Virus record (IMG/VR): IMGVR_UViG_3300049830_000086
Location: 1-54,237 of that record
Length of the DNA: 54,237 nt
Direction: 5' to 3' (one strand)
Source of the DNA: a virus
Below are positions 1 to 7,348 of the stretch, piece by piece. A program made the position numbers and the translations under genes. Numbering within the stretch: position 1 is the stretch's first letter; each line of letters starts with the position of its first letter. The notes beneath the pieces were generated by a model. That model searched no databases and was not told the origin of the DNA. It saw only the letters and a list, made by a program, of their open reading frames with translations.

Positions 1-199
1 GTCTAGGACTAGGTCCTGACATGATGGAGGGAGTTTTAACATTCTCCCAATGTATAATATTGAACACAGGATGACGCCACACAGTTTCTCTCCATGGGCG
101 TGTCTTCTCAATCTCTCCAATGCTCTTAGTAAAAGAACGTTGGATACCCTGCTGTTCGTCGAGGAAACCCTCGAACTTCTTGAAGAACTCTTCTATCAT
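1..199 (-). CDS. Partial unknown protein running off the left edge
   Basis: An open reading frame starts with ATG at 199 and stays open to base 1, so the C-terminus lies outside the window. The visible N-terminus (MIEEFFKKFEGFLDEQQG) is charged and probably helical. About 66 residues are visible and no family is recognised. It is the last gene seen on the minus strand and lies just downstream of the tRNA-like RNA at 213-333. There is no obvious Shine-Dalgarno. The call rests on the uninterrupted frame and on position and strand matching the rest of the gene array. Confidence 0.55.
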   Translation of the reverse strand, partial: MIEEFFKKFEGFLDEQQGIQRSFTKSIGEIEKTRPWRETVWRHPVFNIIHWENVKTPSIMSGPSPR

Positions 200-212
200 A
201 ATTTAAGGGGAC

Positions 213-333
213 GGAGCTACATGGGAATTGAACCCACAATAAACTTGGCTAGATTTCACGAACGTTCCAGGGTTTACTAGTAACACCCTTGTCTATCGGC
301 CTTTGCTTGTCTTAGCCATTAAACGATAGCCCC
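213..333 (-). other. tRNA-like RNA with an enlarged central region
   Basis: Read on the minus strand, the ends form a 7-bp acceptor (GGGGCTA with TAGCTCC). A Glu/Gln-like D-arm (GTTTAATGGCTAAGAC) follows, and a T-arm with loop TTCAATT lies near the 3' end. Between D- and T-arms are about 75 nt instead of about 25, with no normal 7-nt anticodon loop. One extra base separates T-stem and acceptor. The insert can form GGC/GCC, TAGA/TCTA and AGGGT/ACCCT pairings and resembles part of the repeated element at 24.7-25.3 kb. It could be an intron-bearing tRNA, a decayed tRNA, or another tRNA-like RNA. Confidence 0.5.
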
Positions 334-339
334 ATCCAT

Positions 340-365
340 AATAGTCTAATATAAAAAAGACTATT
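340..365 (-). other. Stem-loop between two tRNA-type genes
   Basis: An 8-bp inverted repeat (AATAGTCT / AGACTATT) with a 10-nt A/T loop lies between tRNA-Leu(TAA) and the tRNA-like RNA. It could be a processing signal or a weak terminator. No U-tract follows it on the minus strand. Confidence 0.35.
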
Positions 366-433
366 TTTATATTTAGCATTAATAGGTAAATCCTCGAAAG
401 GAGCCTATATGTAGATACTAAATAAACTTTAAG

Positions 434-516
434 TGCACGTAGCTGGACTTGAACCAGCAAGGTTTTTAGGCCGAGGGATTTTAAGTCCCTTGCGTCTGCC
501 ATTCCGCCACACGTGC
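434..516 (-). tRNA. tRNA-Leu(TAA)
   Basis: Acceptor GCACGTG pairs with TACGTGC. The D-arm is of the Leu type, the anticodon loop CTTAAAA gives TAA, there is a long variable arm, and the T-arm has loop TTCAAGT. CCA is not encoded. It is immediately downstream of the AlaRS-like gene. Confidence 0.93.
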
Positions 517-1350
517 TTACATCTCAATACCGTGAGTCGAGTACCACCATTCTTTAGTTTGATTAGGATGCTTAGGCAGTAAAGCCTCGTATCTCTCTTT
601 CATTCTAGACTGGCGATTGACTTCAGTTATAAACAATGGATGATCCCAAGTAAAGCCTTCTTTGACCATTTGTCTTAGAAGTCTCTTAAGAACGTAACCC
701 TGGTTTTTGTGACCTGGCTTGTATCCACTATCTACTATCTTCACGATTACATCTTTGAGGCACTCTTCCCTAGTCTTAGGTAAAGTACCGTTGATCAGCT
801 TATCCAGCCTTTCAAAACCAAAACCAACATCTATGCAAGTTCCTAAAGGGTTGACAATGTTACCAATCTCAATGCCTTGGGAATAGAACTCTGTGCAGTA
901 ACCTCCGATCTCACCATCCGTCCATTTGCATTCTGGATCTAGCCTTACTTCATGTTTGTGTAGGTCAGCCCAATTAGGACAGTCTGGATGGATTGTAACA
1001 TAGTCTACCTTCAATTGGCACAGGTCTAAAAAACCAGTCCAAAAGTCGATAGCTTGTTTAACAGTCCAGTCTCTGAATGAGAATAGGCCCATCATCTCGA
1101 AGTGTCCAAGATGTGTACCGTCTCCCATAAAGTCGAAGTCGTTTAGCCTAATACAAGATTGTACGTTAGCTAAGGTTATGCCTTTGTATGACTCGTCTTT
1201 GAACTGATTCTTGAACTGCTGCATTCCAGCTGGACAGAATAGTGTAGTCTCATCATACGGGTTTACTGTGTTTACCGGTTTATAAGGAATGCCGTGTTTC
1301 GTACAGTAATCGAAATACAGTTCCTTTACATTGCGTTTAGCGGTGTCATA
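517..1350 (-). CDS. Alanyl-tRNA synthetase catalytic-domain homologue, start frame unresolved
   Basis: The protein matches the class II catalytic domain of AlaRS along its length: N-terminal LFCPAGMQQFK (AlaRS ..TNAGM.QFK), motif-2-like HFEMMGLFSF, CTEFY, the motif-3 region CIDVGFGFERL, and GYVLKRLLRQM (AlaRS GYVLRRIIRRA). At about 275 residues it lacks the C-terminal tRNA-binding, editing and C-Ala domains of full AlaRS (about 870). The first ATG in frame is at 1224, but AlaRS similarity continues upstream to about 1345 in the same frame with no start codon. An AGGAGG followed by ATG-CTA-TGA-C lies at the 5' end, so a +1 shift or a mutation is needed to join start and body (see findings). 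It may charge tRNA-Ala, here encoded at 23842, or another substrate. Confidence 0.8.
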   Translation of the reverse strand, partial: YDTAKRNVKELYFDYCTKHGIPYKPVNTVNPYDETTLFCPAGMQQFKNQFKDESYKGITLANVQSCIRLNDFDFMGDGTHLGHFEMMGLFSFRDWTVKQAIDFWTGFLDLCQLKVDYVTIHPDCPNWADLHKHEVRLDPECKWTDGEIGGYCTEFYSQGIEIGNIVNPLGTCIDVGFGFERLDKLINGTLPKTREECLKDVIVKIVDSGYKPGHKNQGYVLKRLLRQMVKEGFTWDHPLFITEVNRQSRMKERYEALLPKHPNQTKEWWYSTHGIEM

Positions 1351-1358
1351 GCATCCTC

Positions 1359-1556
1359 CTACTTGAAGTCATTAGATATGCGCTCACCCATAATTTTGGA
1401 TAAGGCAGTCATGGCTTCGTATTGTTTGGTTATCCGGTCTTGTTCAGCCGGTGTGTTTAGACCAAAGTAGCTTGAATTCATGAATCGGGCAAGTCTAGAC
1501 ATGCCTTCATCCAAGTCCTGCTTTTCGTCTACTATCCTTTGTTGATAAGCTTCCAT
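1359..1556 (-). CDS. Small helical phage protein, crAss001_48-like
   Basis: A 65-residue protein beginning MEAYQQRIVDEKQDLDEGM and continuing with an amphipathic hairpin ending MGERI. This pattern (YQQRVxxEKxELDEK...LxxFxxS...ExxRLxxQxxxMxxYxxxLxxRI) is common in small phage proteins annotated as crAss001_48-related; the assignment is from memory of the family and the function is not established. Its start overlaps the stop of the preceding 82-residue gene by one base, so it is probably translationally coupled. Confidence 0.75.
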   Translation of the reverse strand: MEAYQQRIVDEKQDLDEGMSRLARFMNSSYFGLNTPAEQDRITKQYEAMTALSKIMGERISNDFK

Positions 1557-1804
1557 TAGTTTAGCAAACCTAGTTCACGTTTAAGCAAGTAGATTAGTAC
1601 ATCGTCATTGACTACTATATCAGTTCCTGCTTGAGTTACAGACGGTTCACATCCAGGAGAGTAGTTGGTGTAATACTCACTGATCAGTTCTCTGGATTCG
1701 GGTGAGTCAGGGATGTGTAAGTCATTACAACCTGCATTAGCCTGAGCATCTCCTAGATCATTTACGATCTTAGTCAAGAGACTGGTTATTAGTGGTGATC
1801 TCAT
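1556..1804 (-). CDS. Unknown small protein
   Basis: An 82-residue acidic protein with no family recognised. It is predicted mostly helical with one Asp/Pro-rich turn (HIPDSPESRE). It is packed between neighbours with a 1-base gap or overlap on each side, which supports it as a real gene of the polycistron running from about 3.56 to 0.5 kb. Confidence 0.7.
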   Translation of the reverse strand: MRSPLITSLLTKIVNDLGDAQANAGCNDLHIPDSPESRELISEYYTNYSPGCEPSVTQAGTDIVVNDDVLIYLLKRELGLLN

Positions 1805-1805
1805 A

Positions 1806-2282
1806 TTAGTCTATCAGTCCTAGCTCTTCTAAGGAGTAGGTCTTGTCTTTGATTAGTTTAAGCGCTACTCTAGCTCTGGACTTACGCATGATCTCTTCAA
1901 TTGTGACACAGTCTTTGTAGATACCAGTCTTGCGTTGACGATCCAGACCCCATTCAAAGAGCATGTTAAGACTTTGGTCTGTATACACTCCTTCAGCGGT
2001 GATGTAGGGTTGGAATACGAAGTTAGCCTCGAACAGCTTGCCGTAATCTTCCATACCCAGTTTCTTTAGCTCATAGCCTTCCTCATCCTCAGAGTAGATC
2101 TCTTCGCAGTCTCGGTTGTAATCGGCGTTTAGAGAGTAGAGAGGGCTGTGTTCATAGTCAACGTCACTTGGGATCAAAAGACCGCTGTAATCGCAAATGT
2201 GAGCTCCTGAGAGGCTATAGGATTCACCGACTTGTTTGCCAGTCTTCCTAGAGAACTCAGGAGACTTAGTATAGAGGTTCAT
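1806..2282 (-). CDS. Unknown 158-residue protein
   Basis: The N-terminal part has the look of a small zinc- or nucleotide-free beta domain (SGAHICDYSGLLI), the centre is strongly acidic (CEEIYSEDEEGYE), and the C-terminus is helical (IEEIMRKSRARVALKLI). No catalytic motif was recognised. Its ATG overlaps the stop of the upstream 75-residue gene by 4 bases, a sign of coupled translation. The family is unknown. Confidence 0.72.
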   Translation of the reverse strand: MNLYTKSPEFSRKTGKQVGESYSLSGAHICDYSGLLIPSDVDYEHSPLYSLNADYNRDCEEIYSEDEEGYELKKLGMEDYGKLFEANFVFQPYITAEGVYTDQSLNMLFEWGLDRQRKTGIYKDCVTIEEIMRKSRARVALKLIKDKTYSLEELGLID

Positions 2283-2506
2283 GATGGGAATGTTTTTTGA
2301 AGGATAGCCACAAATTGATCAGGAGCTAACTCTCTTACAGCTGCTTCTAGTTTAGTGAAGCATTTTGACTGTTCGACTGCTCTAGTCTTATATCCAGATA
2401 TCTCCTGGTCCTTTTGAGCCACCTGCTGTTCTAGGTCAGTGATCTTAGTTAACAGCGATTCAATCTTAGTCTGGATAGCTTGATCTACAATTATTTGAGC
2501 AGTCAT
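2279..2506 (-). CDS. Small coiled-coil protein
   Basis: A 75-residue protein whose residues 15-45 form a clear heptad pattern (SLLTKITDLEQQVAQKDQEI), predicting a coiled coil and probably an oligomer. There is no catalytic motif. The overlaps at both ends with neighbouring genes mark it as part of the same operon. The function is unknown. Confidence 0.7.
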   Translation of the reverse strand: MTAQIIVDQAIQTKIESLLTKITDLEQQVAQKDQEISGYKTRAVEQSKCFTKLEAAVRELAPDQFVAILQKTFPS

Positions 2507-2970
2507 TAGTAGCCTAGGAGATAGTTTTCAATCTTGTTCTTCTTAGAGATGACAGGACTATGCACACTCCAAGTAGGAAGGTCAGACAGCTTAGCATCTT
2601 TGCAGGCTTTGGTATAAGCTTTGACAGCAGCCATCTCATCTTCTTTATAAGAGATAGCACTACCAAAACTAATGTAGCCTGGAACACCTCTATCTTTGAA
2701 GAACTTGGTTAGTTCGTCATAAGTCTTGAGATGTAGCCAGCTTAGGTTGTCAGGAGGGTTGATTAGTCCTGCAGCCATCAGATCTTGGACATTAGACTTC
2801 TCATCGAAGATAACTCCGATAGTCTCAGATTTGGCTGTAGCATTGGCGACTGGGAATAGGGTACGGAATCCTTCAGCAGTAGCTCCAGTCTTAGCATGGA
2901 TAGCTTTGGATTGTTTGACAGTGGATTGCAGATCAGCCACTAGTTTTTTTAAGTCAGCATTATCACTCAT
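2506..2970 (-). CDS. Unknown 154-residue protein
   Basis: The N-terminus is helical (DLKKLVADLQSTVKQ) and is followed by an alpha/beta segment. No signal peptide, membrane span or catalytic motif is evident. Start and stop overlap those of both neighbours by 1-4 bases. The length and uninterrupted frame within a dense operon make it a confident gene of unknown function. Confidence 0.72.
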   Translation of the reverse strand: MSDNADLKKLVADLQSTVKQSKAIHAKTGATAEGFRTLFPVANATAKSETIGVIFDEKSNVQDLMAAGLINPPDNLSWLHLKTYDELTKFFKDRGVPGYISFGSAISYKEDEMAAVKAYTKACKDAKLSDLPTWSVHSPVISKKNKIENYLLGY

Positions 2971-3311
2971 AGTGTTTCTTTGAAGTTCTTGATCTCTTCG
3001 ATCATCTTTTGGCGTTCATCTCTGTAACGTTTGATCATGAAGATGAATTCTTCTCTGTGATCTTCAGTAGCTGCATCAATGAAGTCAATGATAGCTTGAT
3101 CACAAGGCTTGAAGTCAAACTCTTCACAGATAGCCATAACGCTTTTACCCATTGCAGTCATAGTGAAGCCGCCACCTACCACACCAAGTTCATTGAGTGT
3201 ATTAAGGTATCCGGTGACCATTAGGACGCTGATAGTAGTTTCGTCGTAGTTTAAGTTGAACTTAGCTTTGATCCTGGATTGGATCTCTTTTAACTTTTCT
3301 TGTTCAGTCAT
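2967..3311 (-). CDS. Unknown 114-residue helical protein
   Basis: The residues are mostly helical and charged, with a Gly-rich turn (LGVVGGGFTMTAMG) in the middle and a basic, probably coiled C-terminus. It overlaps both neighbours by 4 bases (ATGA type), so translation is likely coupled. No family recognised. Confidence 0.7.
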   Translation of the reverse strand: MTEQEKLKEIQSRIKAKFNLNYDETTISVLMVTGYLNTLNELGVVGGGFTMTAMGKSVMAICEEFDFKPCDQAIIDFIDAATEDHREEFIFMIKRYRDERQKMIEEIKNFKETL

Positions 3312-3562
3312 AAGCTTAGTACTGGGGTTAGTTTGGTGAATCCCTTAGGTTCTCCACACTTAACATCATCTCCAGTCCTAACGAACAATTGATCGTAGAA
3401 TTGGTAGTGGGTGACATCAGGTAGTAGGAGAGGAAGAGGATTAACAGTTTTGGATGTAACAGAGATATCAGCACTCCACATTTCTCCTATAAAGGTTCTA
3501 AGGAAACGTTTGGTCTCATATACAGGTTTAGCATGCTTTGTTTTCTTGGTTAATTTGGACAT
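3308..3562 (-). CDS. Unknown basic 84-residue protein
   Basis: The N-terminus is Lys/Thr-rich (MSKLTKKTKHAKPVYETKR) and may bind nucleic acid; the rest is probably beta-structured (MWSADISVTSKTVNPLPLLL). It is the first gene of the overlapping run 3562-1359. A short region with an ORF at 3617-3793 lies upstream. Function unknown. Confidence 0.65.
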   Translation of the reverse strand: MSKLTKKTKHAKPVYETKRFLRTFIGEMWSADISVTSKTVNPLPLLLPDVTHYQFYDQLFVRTGDDVKCGEPKGFTKLTPVLSL

Positions 3563-3616
3563 GATTAGTAGTAGGAGATGGAATGTGGTAATAAAGGTAA
3601 AGACGAATCTTACTCC

Positions 3617-3793
3617 TTAGTTCTGTTTTAGAGCTAGCCTCGTCAGCTCATCAAGAGGGATAGGCAATGCTCGGTTACTGAAGTCTGGATGTGGATTTCC
3701 TAGTATTACGTAGTGTCCACATTCCGGACATTTAACTAGAGTTCCATTTGGCTGTGCTTGATGGTCCTCTGGGTTGAAAGTGCAATTGTTCAT
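3617..3793 (-). CDS. Small zinc-ribbon-like protein
   Basis: A 58-residue ORF starts at ATG 3793, one base from the end of the preceding gene (3795). It carries CPECGHY at about residues 23-29, with earlier Cys/His residues (NCTFNPEDH), consistent with a single zinc-binding knuckle. The tight spacing to the upstream gene and the motif support it as a real gene. Function unknown. Confidence 0.6.
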   Translation of the reverse strand: MNNCTFNPEDHQAQPNGTLVKCPECGHYVILGNPHPDFSNRALPIPLDELTRLALKQN

Positions 3794-3794
3794 A

Positions 3795-4145
3795 TTATAA
3801 TTCGGTGTCTAGTCTACGCTCTCCTCCAGAGGGAACGTTGAAGTTCTCTACTACGAAACCACAGTGAATGCAAATGTCCCGGCAATAAGTGCCTGGGATA
3901 ACTTTCTTATGCATTTCTCTGAGATTAGCAATGGCTGTAGTGATAGCCCTAAGCTTGAATTCTTTGTCATCAACACTATCATTGCTTCCAGGTTTGAAGT
4001 TATTGACTAGCTCGGCAATCTTGCTAGCAACAAATTCTTCAGAAGTAGTCTCTTTAGTAGGTTGAAGTTTGGAGTAACGAGGCTCAAACCGGTGGCCAAA
4101 GACGAAGCCTAGAAAACCTTTACAGGTAGGTAATGTAGATTTCAT
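3795..4145 (-). CDS. Cys-containing small protein with the RRLDTEL C-terminal tag
   Basis: A 116-residue paralogue of the next gene upstream (4142-4477). Both share an N-terminal GFxFGHxFxPRYS segment, a helical middle, and RDICIxCG near the C-terminus. The two Cys plus His residues could bind zinc. It ends GGERRLDTEL, a member of the recurrent C-terminal peptide discussed in findings. Its start overlaps the paralogue's stop by 4 bases, indicating tandem duplication and coupled expression. Function unknown. Confidence 0.75.
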   Translation of the reverse strand: MKSTLPTCKGFLGFVFGHRFEPRYSKLQPTKETTSEEFVASKIAELVNNFKPGSNDSVDDKEFKLRAITTAIANLREMHKKVIPGTYCRDICIHCGFVVENFNVPSGGERRLDTEL

Positions 4146-4477
4146 ATATCGGTGTCTAGCCTACGAGTGGGAGTAGGAGTCAAAGGTAGGTTAAGCATCA
4201 CTTCAGTGCCACATCTAATACAGATGTCCCGGTGATAATGCTTTTCAATCGGTACTTTAACTTTAGTAACTTCGACAATTTGCTGCTGACCTTCTTTTCG
4301 TAGTTCTTGGTCAGTACTGATAGCTTTTACTTGACCACACAGCTTTTCGTAAGATTCCCGGATATTTTTGATAGCCTCCAGAGTAACTTCATTACTGGCT
4401 AAACTAAGCTTTTCGGAATACCTTGGTTTGAACTTGTGGCCAAAGATAAAGCCGAGGATACCACAACATTTTGACAT
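4142..4477 (-). CDS. Paralogue of 3795-4145, C-terminal tag RRLDTDI
   Basis: A 111-residue protein with the same layout as its downstream neighbour: GFIFGHKFKPRYS near the N-terminus, a helical linker, RDICIRCG, then the terminal RRLDTDI. Cys residues at the N-terminus (SKCCG) and in ICIRCG may form a metal site. It is the first gene after the hairpin and tRNA-Leu at 4.5-4.6 kb. Unknown function. Confidence 0.75.
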   Translation of the reverse strand: MSKCCGILGFIFGHKFKPRYSEKLSLASNEVTLEAIKNIRESYEKLCGQVKAISTDQELRKEGQQQIVEVTKVKVPIEKHYHRDICIRCGTEVMLNLPLTPTPTRRLDTDI

Positions 4478-4506
4478 AACTTTGTTTTTGATTTTGTTAA
4501 AGTTGA

Positions 4507-4536
4507 AGGGCTAGGATACATAAGTACCCTAGCCCT
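4507..4536 (-). terminator. Hairpin downstream of tRNA-Leu(TAG)
   Basis: A 9-bp inverted repeat (AGGGCTAGG / CCTAGCCCT) with a 12-nt loop lies between the tRNA and the 4477 start. On the minus strand it is followed by a mixed T/A/C run rather than a U-tract, so it may be a weak terminator or an RNA processing or stability element. Confidence 0.45.
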
Positions 4537-4541
4537 GTGAT

Positions 4542-4625
4542 TGGTGCACGTAGAGGGACTTGAACCCCCAAGGATTGCTCCGGTTGACCCTAAATCAACT
4601 GTGTCTGCCATTCCACCACACGTGC
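4542..4625 (-). tRNA. tRNA-Leu(TAG)
   Basis: Acceptor GCACGTG/TACGTGC, Leu-type D-arm, anticodon stem GTTGA/TCAAC with loop TTTAGGG (TAG), long variable arm, T-loop TTCAAGT, discriminator A and encoded CCA. Confidence 0.94.
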
Positions 4626-4669
4626 GAAATTATTGTATTGAGTGACAATTTGGACATAAGATAAGAAGA

Positions 4670-5212
4670 TTACTTAGCTATATTGCTTAGCACATATGCT
4701 AAGATAGCTTCCTTATCTTTATAGGAAAATTCGACTAATTTCAAGCCTTCTTTTTCCTTACGCTTCAGCGTGTCATACATCAGCTTGTCAATTTCTTTGG
4801 CTTGTTCATGCGTCTGATACCTGCCTTCTGCTACATAAGGCTTGTCTCCTCTAACCAAAAAAATGTTGATTGAGGGAAATTGTTTTTCGTAAACGTCAGC
4901 CATGTGCTCCATGTCAGCAGCAAAATTGAGATGCTTGCAATAAACATTGGCATACATGCTAGATAAGAGAACGGGTGAATCAGTCACTACGTTCTTTATG
5001 CCGTTTGACAAAAACCTGTATTCGTATTGGATTTGCTTACCGAAAAGATAGACCTGGTCAAAATCATTAACTTTACGTTGTTGAATCGCCCAAGCTTTCA
5101 CGTACTCGGTAACTAGCTCTACACTTGTCTGAGCGTATTTCAGCTCGCTAAATAGCCAGGCAGCGGTGGTAGATTTACCGCTGCCTGGGCCTCCAAAGAG
5201 GTTAATTCTCAT
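4670..5212 (-). CDS. P-loop nucleotide or nucleoside kinase-like ATPase
   Basis: A 180-residue protein with an N-terminal Walker A motif GGPGSGKST (residues 7-15), a TDSP segment at about residues 78-81 and an RGDKPY..EGR lid-like region. This is the layout of the AAA_28/NadR-type kinase-like ATPases and related phage kinases. The substrate cannot be read from sequence; a deoxynucleotide or a nucleoside is plausible. It overlaps the DNA ligase stop by 4 bases and so is coupled to it. Confidence 0.72.
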   Translation of the reverse strand: MRINLFGGPGSGKSTTAAWLFSELKYAQTSVELVTEYVKAWAIQQRKVNDFDQVYLFGKQIQYEYRFLSNGIKNVVTDSPVLLSSMYANVYCKHLNFAADMEHMADVYEKQFPSINIFLVRGDKPYVAEGRYQTHEQAKEIDKLMYDTLKRKEKEGLKLVEFSYKDKEAILAYVLSNIAK

Positions 5213-6378
5213 TCGTAATCTCGAACAGTTTCCAAGACTGGGGTCAGTGGAATGCCATACTTGCTGTATTCACCAAAGGTTATACTTCCAAGCTTACCAA
5301 CTAGCTTAAGACGGTTTTTCCACCAATCCTTAGCTCGCTCCATATTTCCTTCAATGCCTGCAGCTGAGGTATCCTGTAACTTGCCTGCACTGTTTATCAC
5401 AGGTTTAGGTAGTTTGAATATCACTCGTTTAGCACATCCTTTCCAATCTGCGTCACCTTCCTGGATTTCAACGATTTCAAATTCTTCGGTGATCCAGTTT
5501 TTGTATTTCAACAGAGTATTGGTACGCTTATACTCATAGGTACAGTCACCCCAACGGATGATGATACCTTCGCGAAGAGCAGCCTTACTTTCAGCAAGTA
5601 TAGCATCGATCTCTTCTAATGTATTACAGACGGTGTATTTTAACACCTTCACGAACTCGTAACCTTTGAGCAACTTCTGCAACGCTTTACGGCGTTCTAC
5701 AAAAGGAGTCTCAGGCGTGATACCTTCAAAACCAAAACCATCATAGATGTGGTATTGCACGATCTTACGACTAGAGGCCAGCACTTCAGGAGTTACATCC
5801 TTAGGTTTCATGGCGACACTAACTAGCTTAACCAAATCTCCTAGATCAATTCTGCCTTGAGCATTGATTAGCTTAGGATTAAACAACTCACCATCCAGAT
5901 AGAGATCAGGATACTTTTTGTAGAGTGGAGCCAGTTCTTCCTGGATATGCGCTAAAGTATTGAACTGTTTGTTCTTACGGCTACGAGGATCATTGGCTTT
6001 AGTCCAACAACGCACACCATTCAACTTATCATCTACGTAAGCTGGTAACGTGATCTTGTCTTTGTAGTCCCTGAAGTCCTTAGCACGCATAGGCTCCTGG
6101 TAACCCGTTTCGTCAACGTCGTCACTTTCAAGAGTATAACCGTGCGTGAGCTTATGATCGAACTTAGATTGAGCCTCCGACAACGCTTGTTTTTCTGCAC
6201 TTGTTTCATTTTTCTTTCCTGCATTCTTAGTCTCGGCTGTGCTAGGTTTAGTTTCGGTTAGCTTGCCTCCGACTTGCCCGCTGATAGAGTAGTATTCAGA
6301 ACCATCAACTATCATCGTCCACTGTTGTACTTTTCCCGTATGAGCTCGTTTGAAGAGTGTCGGGAATGTTTTTTTCAT
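5209..6378 (-). CDS. ATP-dependent DNA ligase with N-terminal WGR-like domain
   Basis: A 389-residue protein. Residues 1-85 resemble a WGR-type domain (QQWTMIVDGSEYYSISGQVGG). The ligase core follows: motif I YVDDKLNGVRCW (K is the adenylated lysine), motif III-like LYLDGELF, motif IV EGIIIRW, motif V LLKYK. Motif I has Asn where KxDG normally has Asp. It would seal nicks during phage replication and repair. It is followed by the coupled P-loop kinase. Confidence in the ligase call is high; the WGR call is moderate. Confidence 0.87.
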   Translation of the reverse strand: MKKTFPTLFKRAHTGKVQQWTMIVDGSEYYSISGQVGGKLTETKPSTAETKNAGKKNETSAEKQALSEAQSKFDHKLTHGYTLESDDVDETGYQEPMRAKDFRDYKDKITLPAYVDDKLNGVRCWTKANDPRSRKNKQFNTLAHIQEELAPLYKKYPDLYLDGELFNPKLINAQGRIDLGDLVKLVSVAMKPKDVTPEVLASSRKIVQYHIYDGFGFEGITPETPFVERRKALQKLLKGYEFVKVLKYTVCNTLEEIDAILAESKAALREGIIIRWGDCTYEYKRTNTLLKYKNWITEEFEIVEIQEGDADWKGCAKRVIFKLPKPVINSAGKLQDTSAAGIEGNMERAKDWWKNRLKLVGKLGSITFGEYSKYGIPLTPVLETVRDYE

Positions 6379-6380
6379 AT

Positions 6381-6842
6381 TTATAAATCTGGGGATAGTT
6401 CCCTTTTCGGAACTTGATTGGCATCTAAAGCTGCGGTTTTCAACCTCATAGACTCCAACAATCTTTCTTGTACTAACCTTTTGAAAGTATCTTCGTCTGT
6501 TGCAATATGCGTCCAGCTTCTTCCTAGGAACTCACTCATACTATCGTTAGTAGCATCGTCCACTTTAGTCCTAAGCTTAGCTTCAAGCATAGCTTGCATA
6601 GCAGAACTGACAGGAGATAACATAGCGATGTTTTCCCAAGTTCTACACTTATGCCTGTTAATTTGGCTACTGAGGATATAGGTTGCGTTATTGACTTCAA
6701 CGTTGTCACCATAGCCATCAGAGATGAGGTGACGAAGGTATGACAGAAGATATTCAGCAGATTCAAGCTCTGCAAGTCTAGTCCGTAAATGGACTTCAGC
6801 ATCAAGCATGGAAGCTCTGCGTTCGTTTTTAGTTTTACTCAT
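6381..6842 (-). CDS. Unknown helical protein, weak tag-like C-terminus
   Basis: The start is placed at ATG 6842 (MSKTKNERRASM) because the longer frame runs through tRNA-Gln(CTG). The 153 residues are almost entirely helical with many charged residues. It ends KRELSPDL, a diverged form of the RRLDPDL tag seen on other proteins here. It lies 2 bases upstream of the ligase gene, so it belongs to that operon. Function unknown. Confidence 0.68.
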   Translation of the reverse strand: MSKTKNERRASMLDAEVHLRTRLAELESAEYLLSYLRHLISDGYGDNVEVNNATYILSSQINRHKCRTWENIAMLSPVSSAMQAMLEAKLRTKVDDATNDSMSEFLGRSWTHIATDEDTFKRLVQERLLESMRLKTAALDANQVPKRELSPDL

Positions 6843-6849
6843 TTGAAGT

Positions 6850-6924
6850 TGGCTGCCGCACTTGGATTCGAACCAAGGGTATCCGGTTTCAGAGACCGGC
6901 GCAATACCACTATGCAATGCGGCA
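6850..6924 (-). tRNA. tRNA-Gln(CTG)
   Basis: Acceptor TGCCGCA/TGCGGCA, D-arm TTGCATAGTGGTATTGC, anticodon stem CCGGT/ACCGG with loop CTCTGAA (CTG), T-loop TTCGAAT, discriminator G and CCA. Confidence 0.94.
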
Positions 6925-6931
6925 GTGAAGT

Positions 6932-7336
6932 TTATTTGTACGGTCTATTTCTAGCCGTAAATGTTTTAGTTTGAGAGTGACAATTAGGACAAAGAAATTC
7001 TAAGTTATCTAGACGGTGATCATTATGTACACCGTTTTTATGCTCTAATTGTAATACTAGCTTTTGTCCTTGCCACTCTCCAATATTACCACATTTACAG
7101 GCATAAGGTATAAGCTTATTTTTTATTATTTGTCGTTTAAGACAGCTTCTAGGATATGTTGAATTCTTAGTAGCTACTTCGTTAATAGGCTTAGTTGTTG
7201 ACCTAGGGCTAATATCGCCTCTATTTACAGCGTCAGTCCAAGCTTGGGAAGCGAAGCCGAATTTTTCACGGCATTCACGTACAGTATGGTCTTTAGCGTA
7301 CTTACCTATTAATTTCCAATCGTAAACTTTATTCAT
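6932..7336 (-). CDS. HNH homing endonuclease
   Basis: A 134-residue protein with an N-terminal helix-turn-helix-like region (IGKYAKDHTVRECREKFG) and a C-terminal HNH nuclease core: C-x-C (YACKCG), LEHKNGVHNDHRLDNLEFLCPNCHSQT. It probably cleaves DNA near a tRNA or intergenic target and drives its own spread. It sits between two tRNA-Gln genes. Its own promoter (7349-7378) lies directly against the upstream tRNA's CCA end. Confidence 0.88.
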   Translation of the reverse strand: MNKVYDWKLIGKYAKDHTVRECREKFGFASQAWTDAVNRGDISPRSTTKPINEVATKNSTYPRSCLKRQIIKNKLIPYACKCGNIGEWQGQKLVLQLEHKNGVHNDHRLDNLEFLCPNCHSQTKTFTARNRPYK

Positions 7337-7348
7337 AGTAGTATATTG

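Noticed and set aside
50-280. Plus-strand frame of 76 residues at the left edge
   Set aside because: It crosses the tRNA-like RNA and lies opposite a minus-strand frame that fits the gene array.
293-502. Minus-strand frames beginning MADARDL.., MADTVDL.., MAEWQTR.. near tRNA-Leu genes
   Set aside because: These are translations of tRNA-Leu 5' ends, not proteins; the start of gene 22951-23118 was shortened for the same reason.
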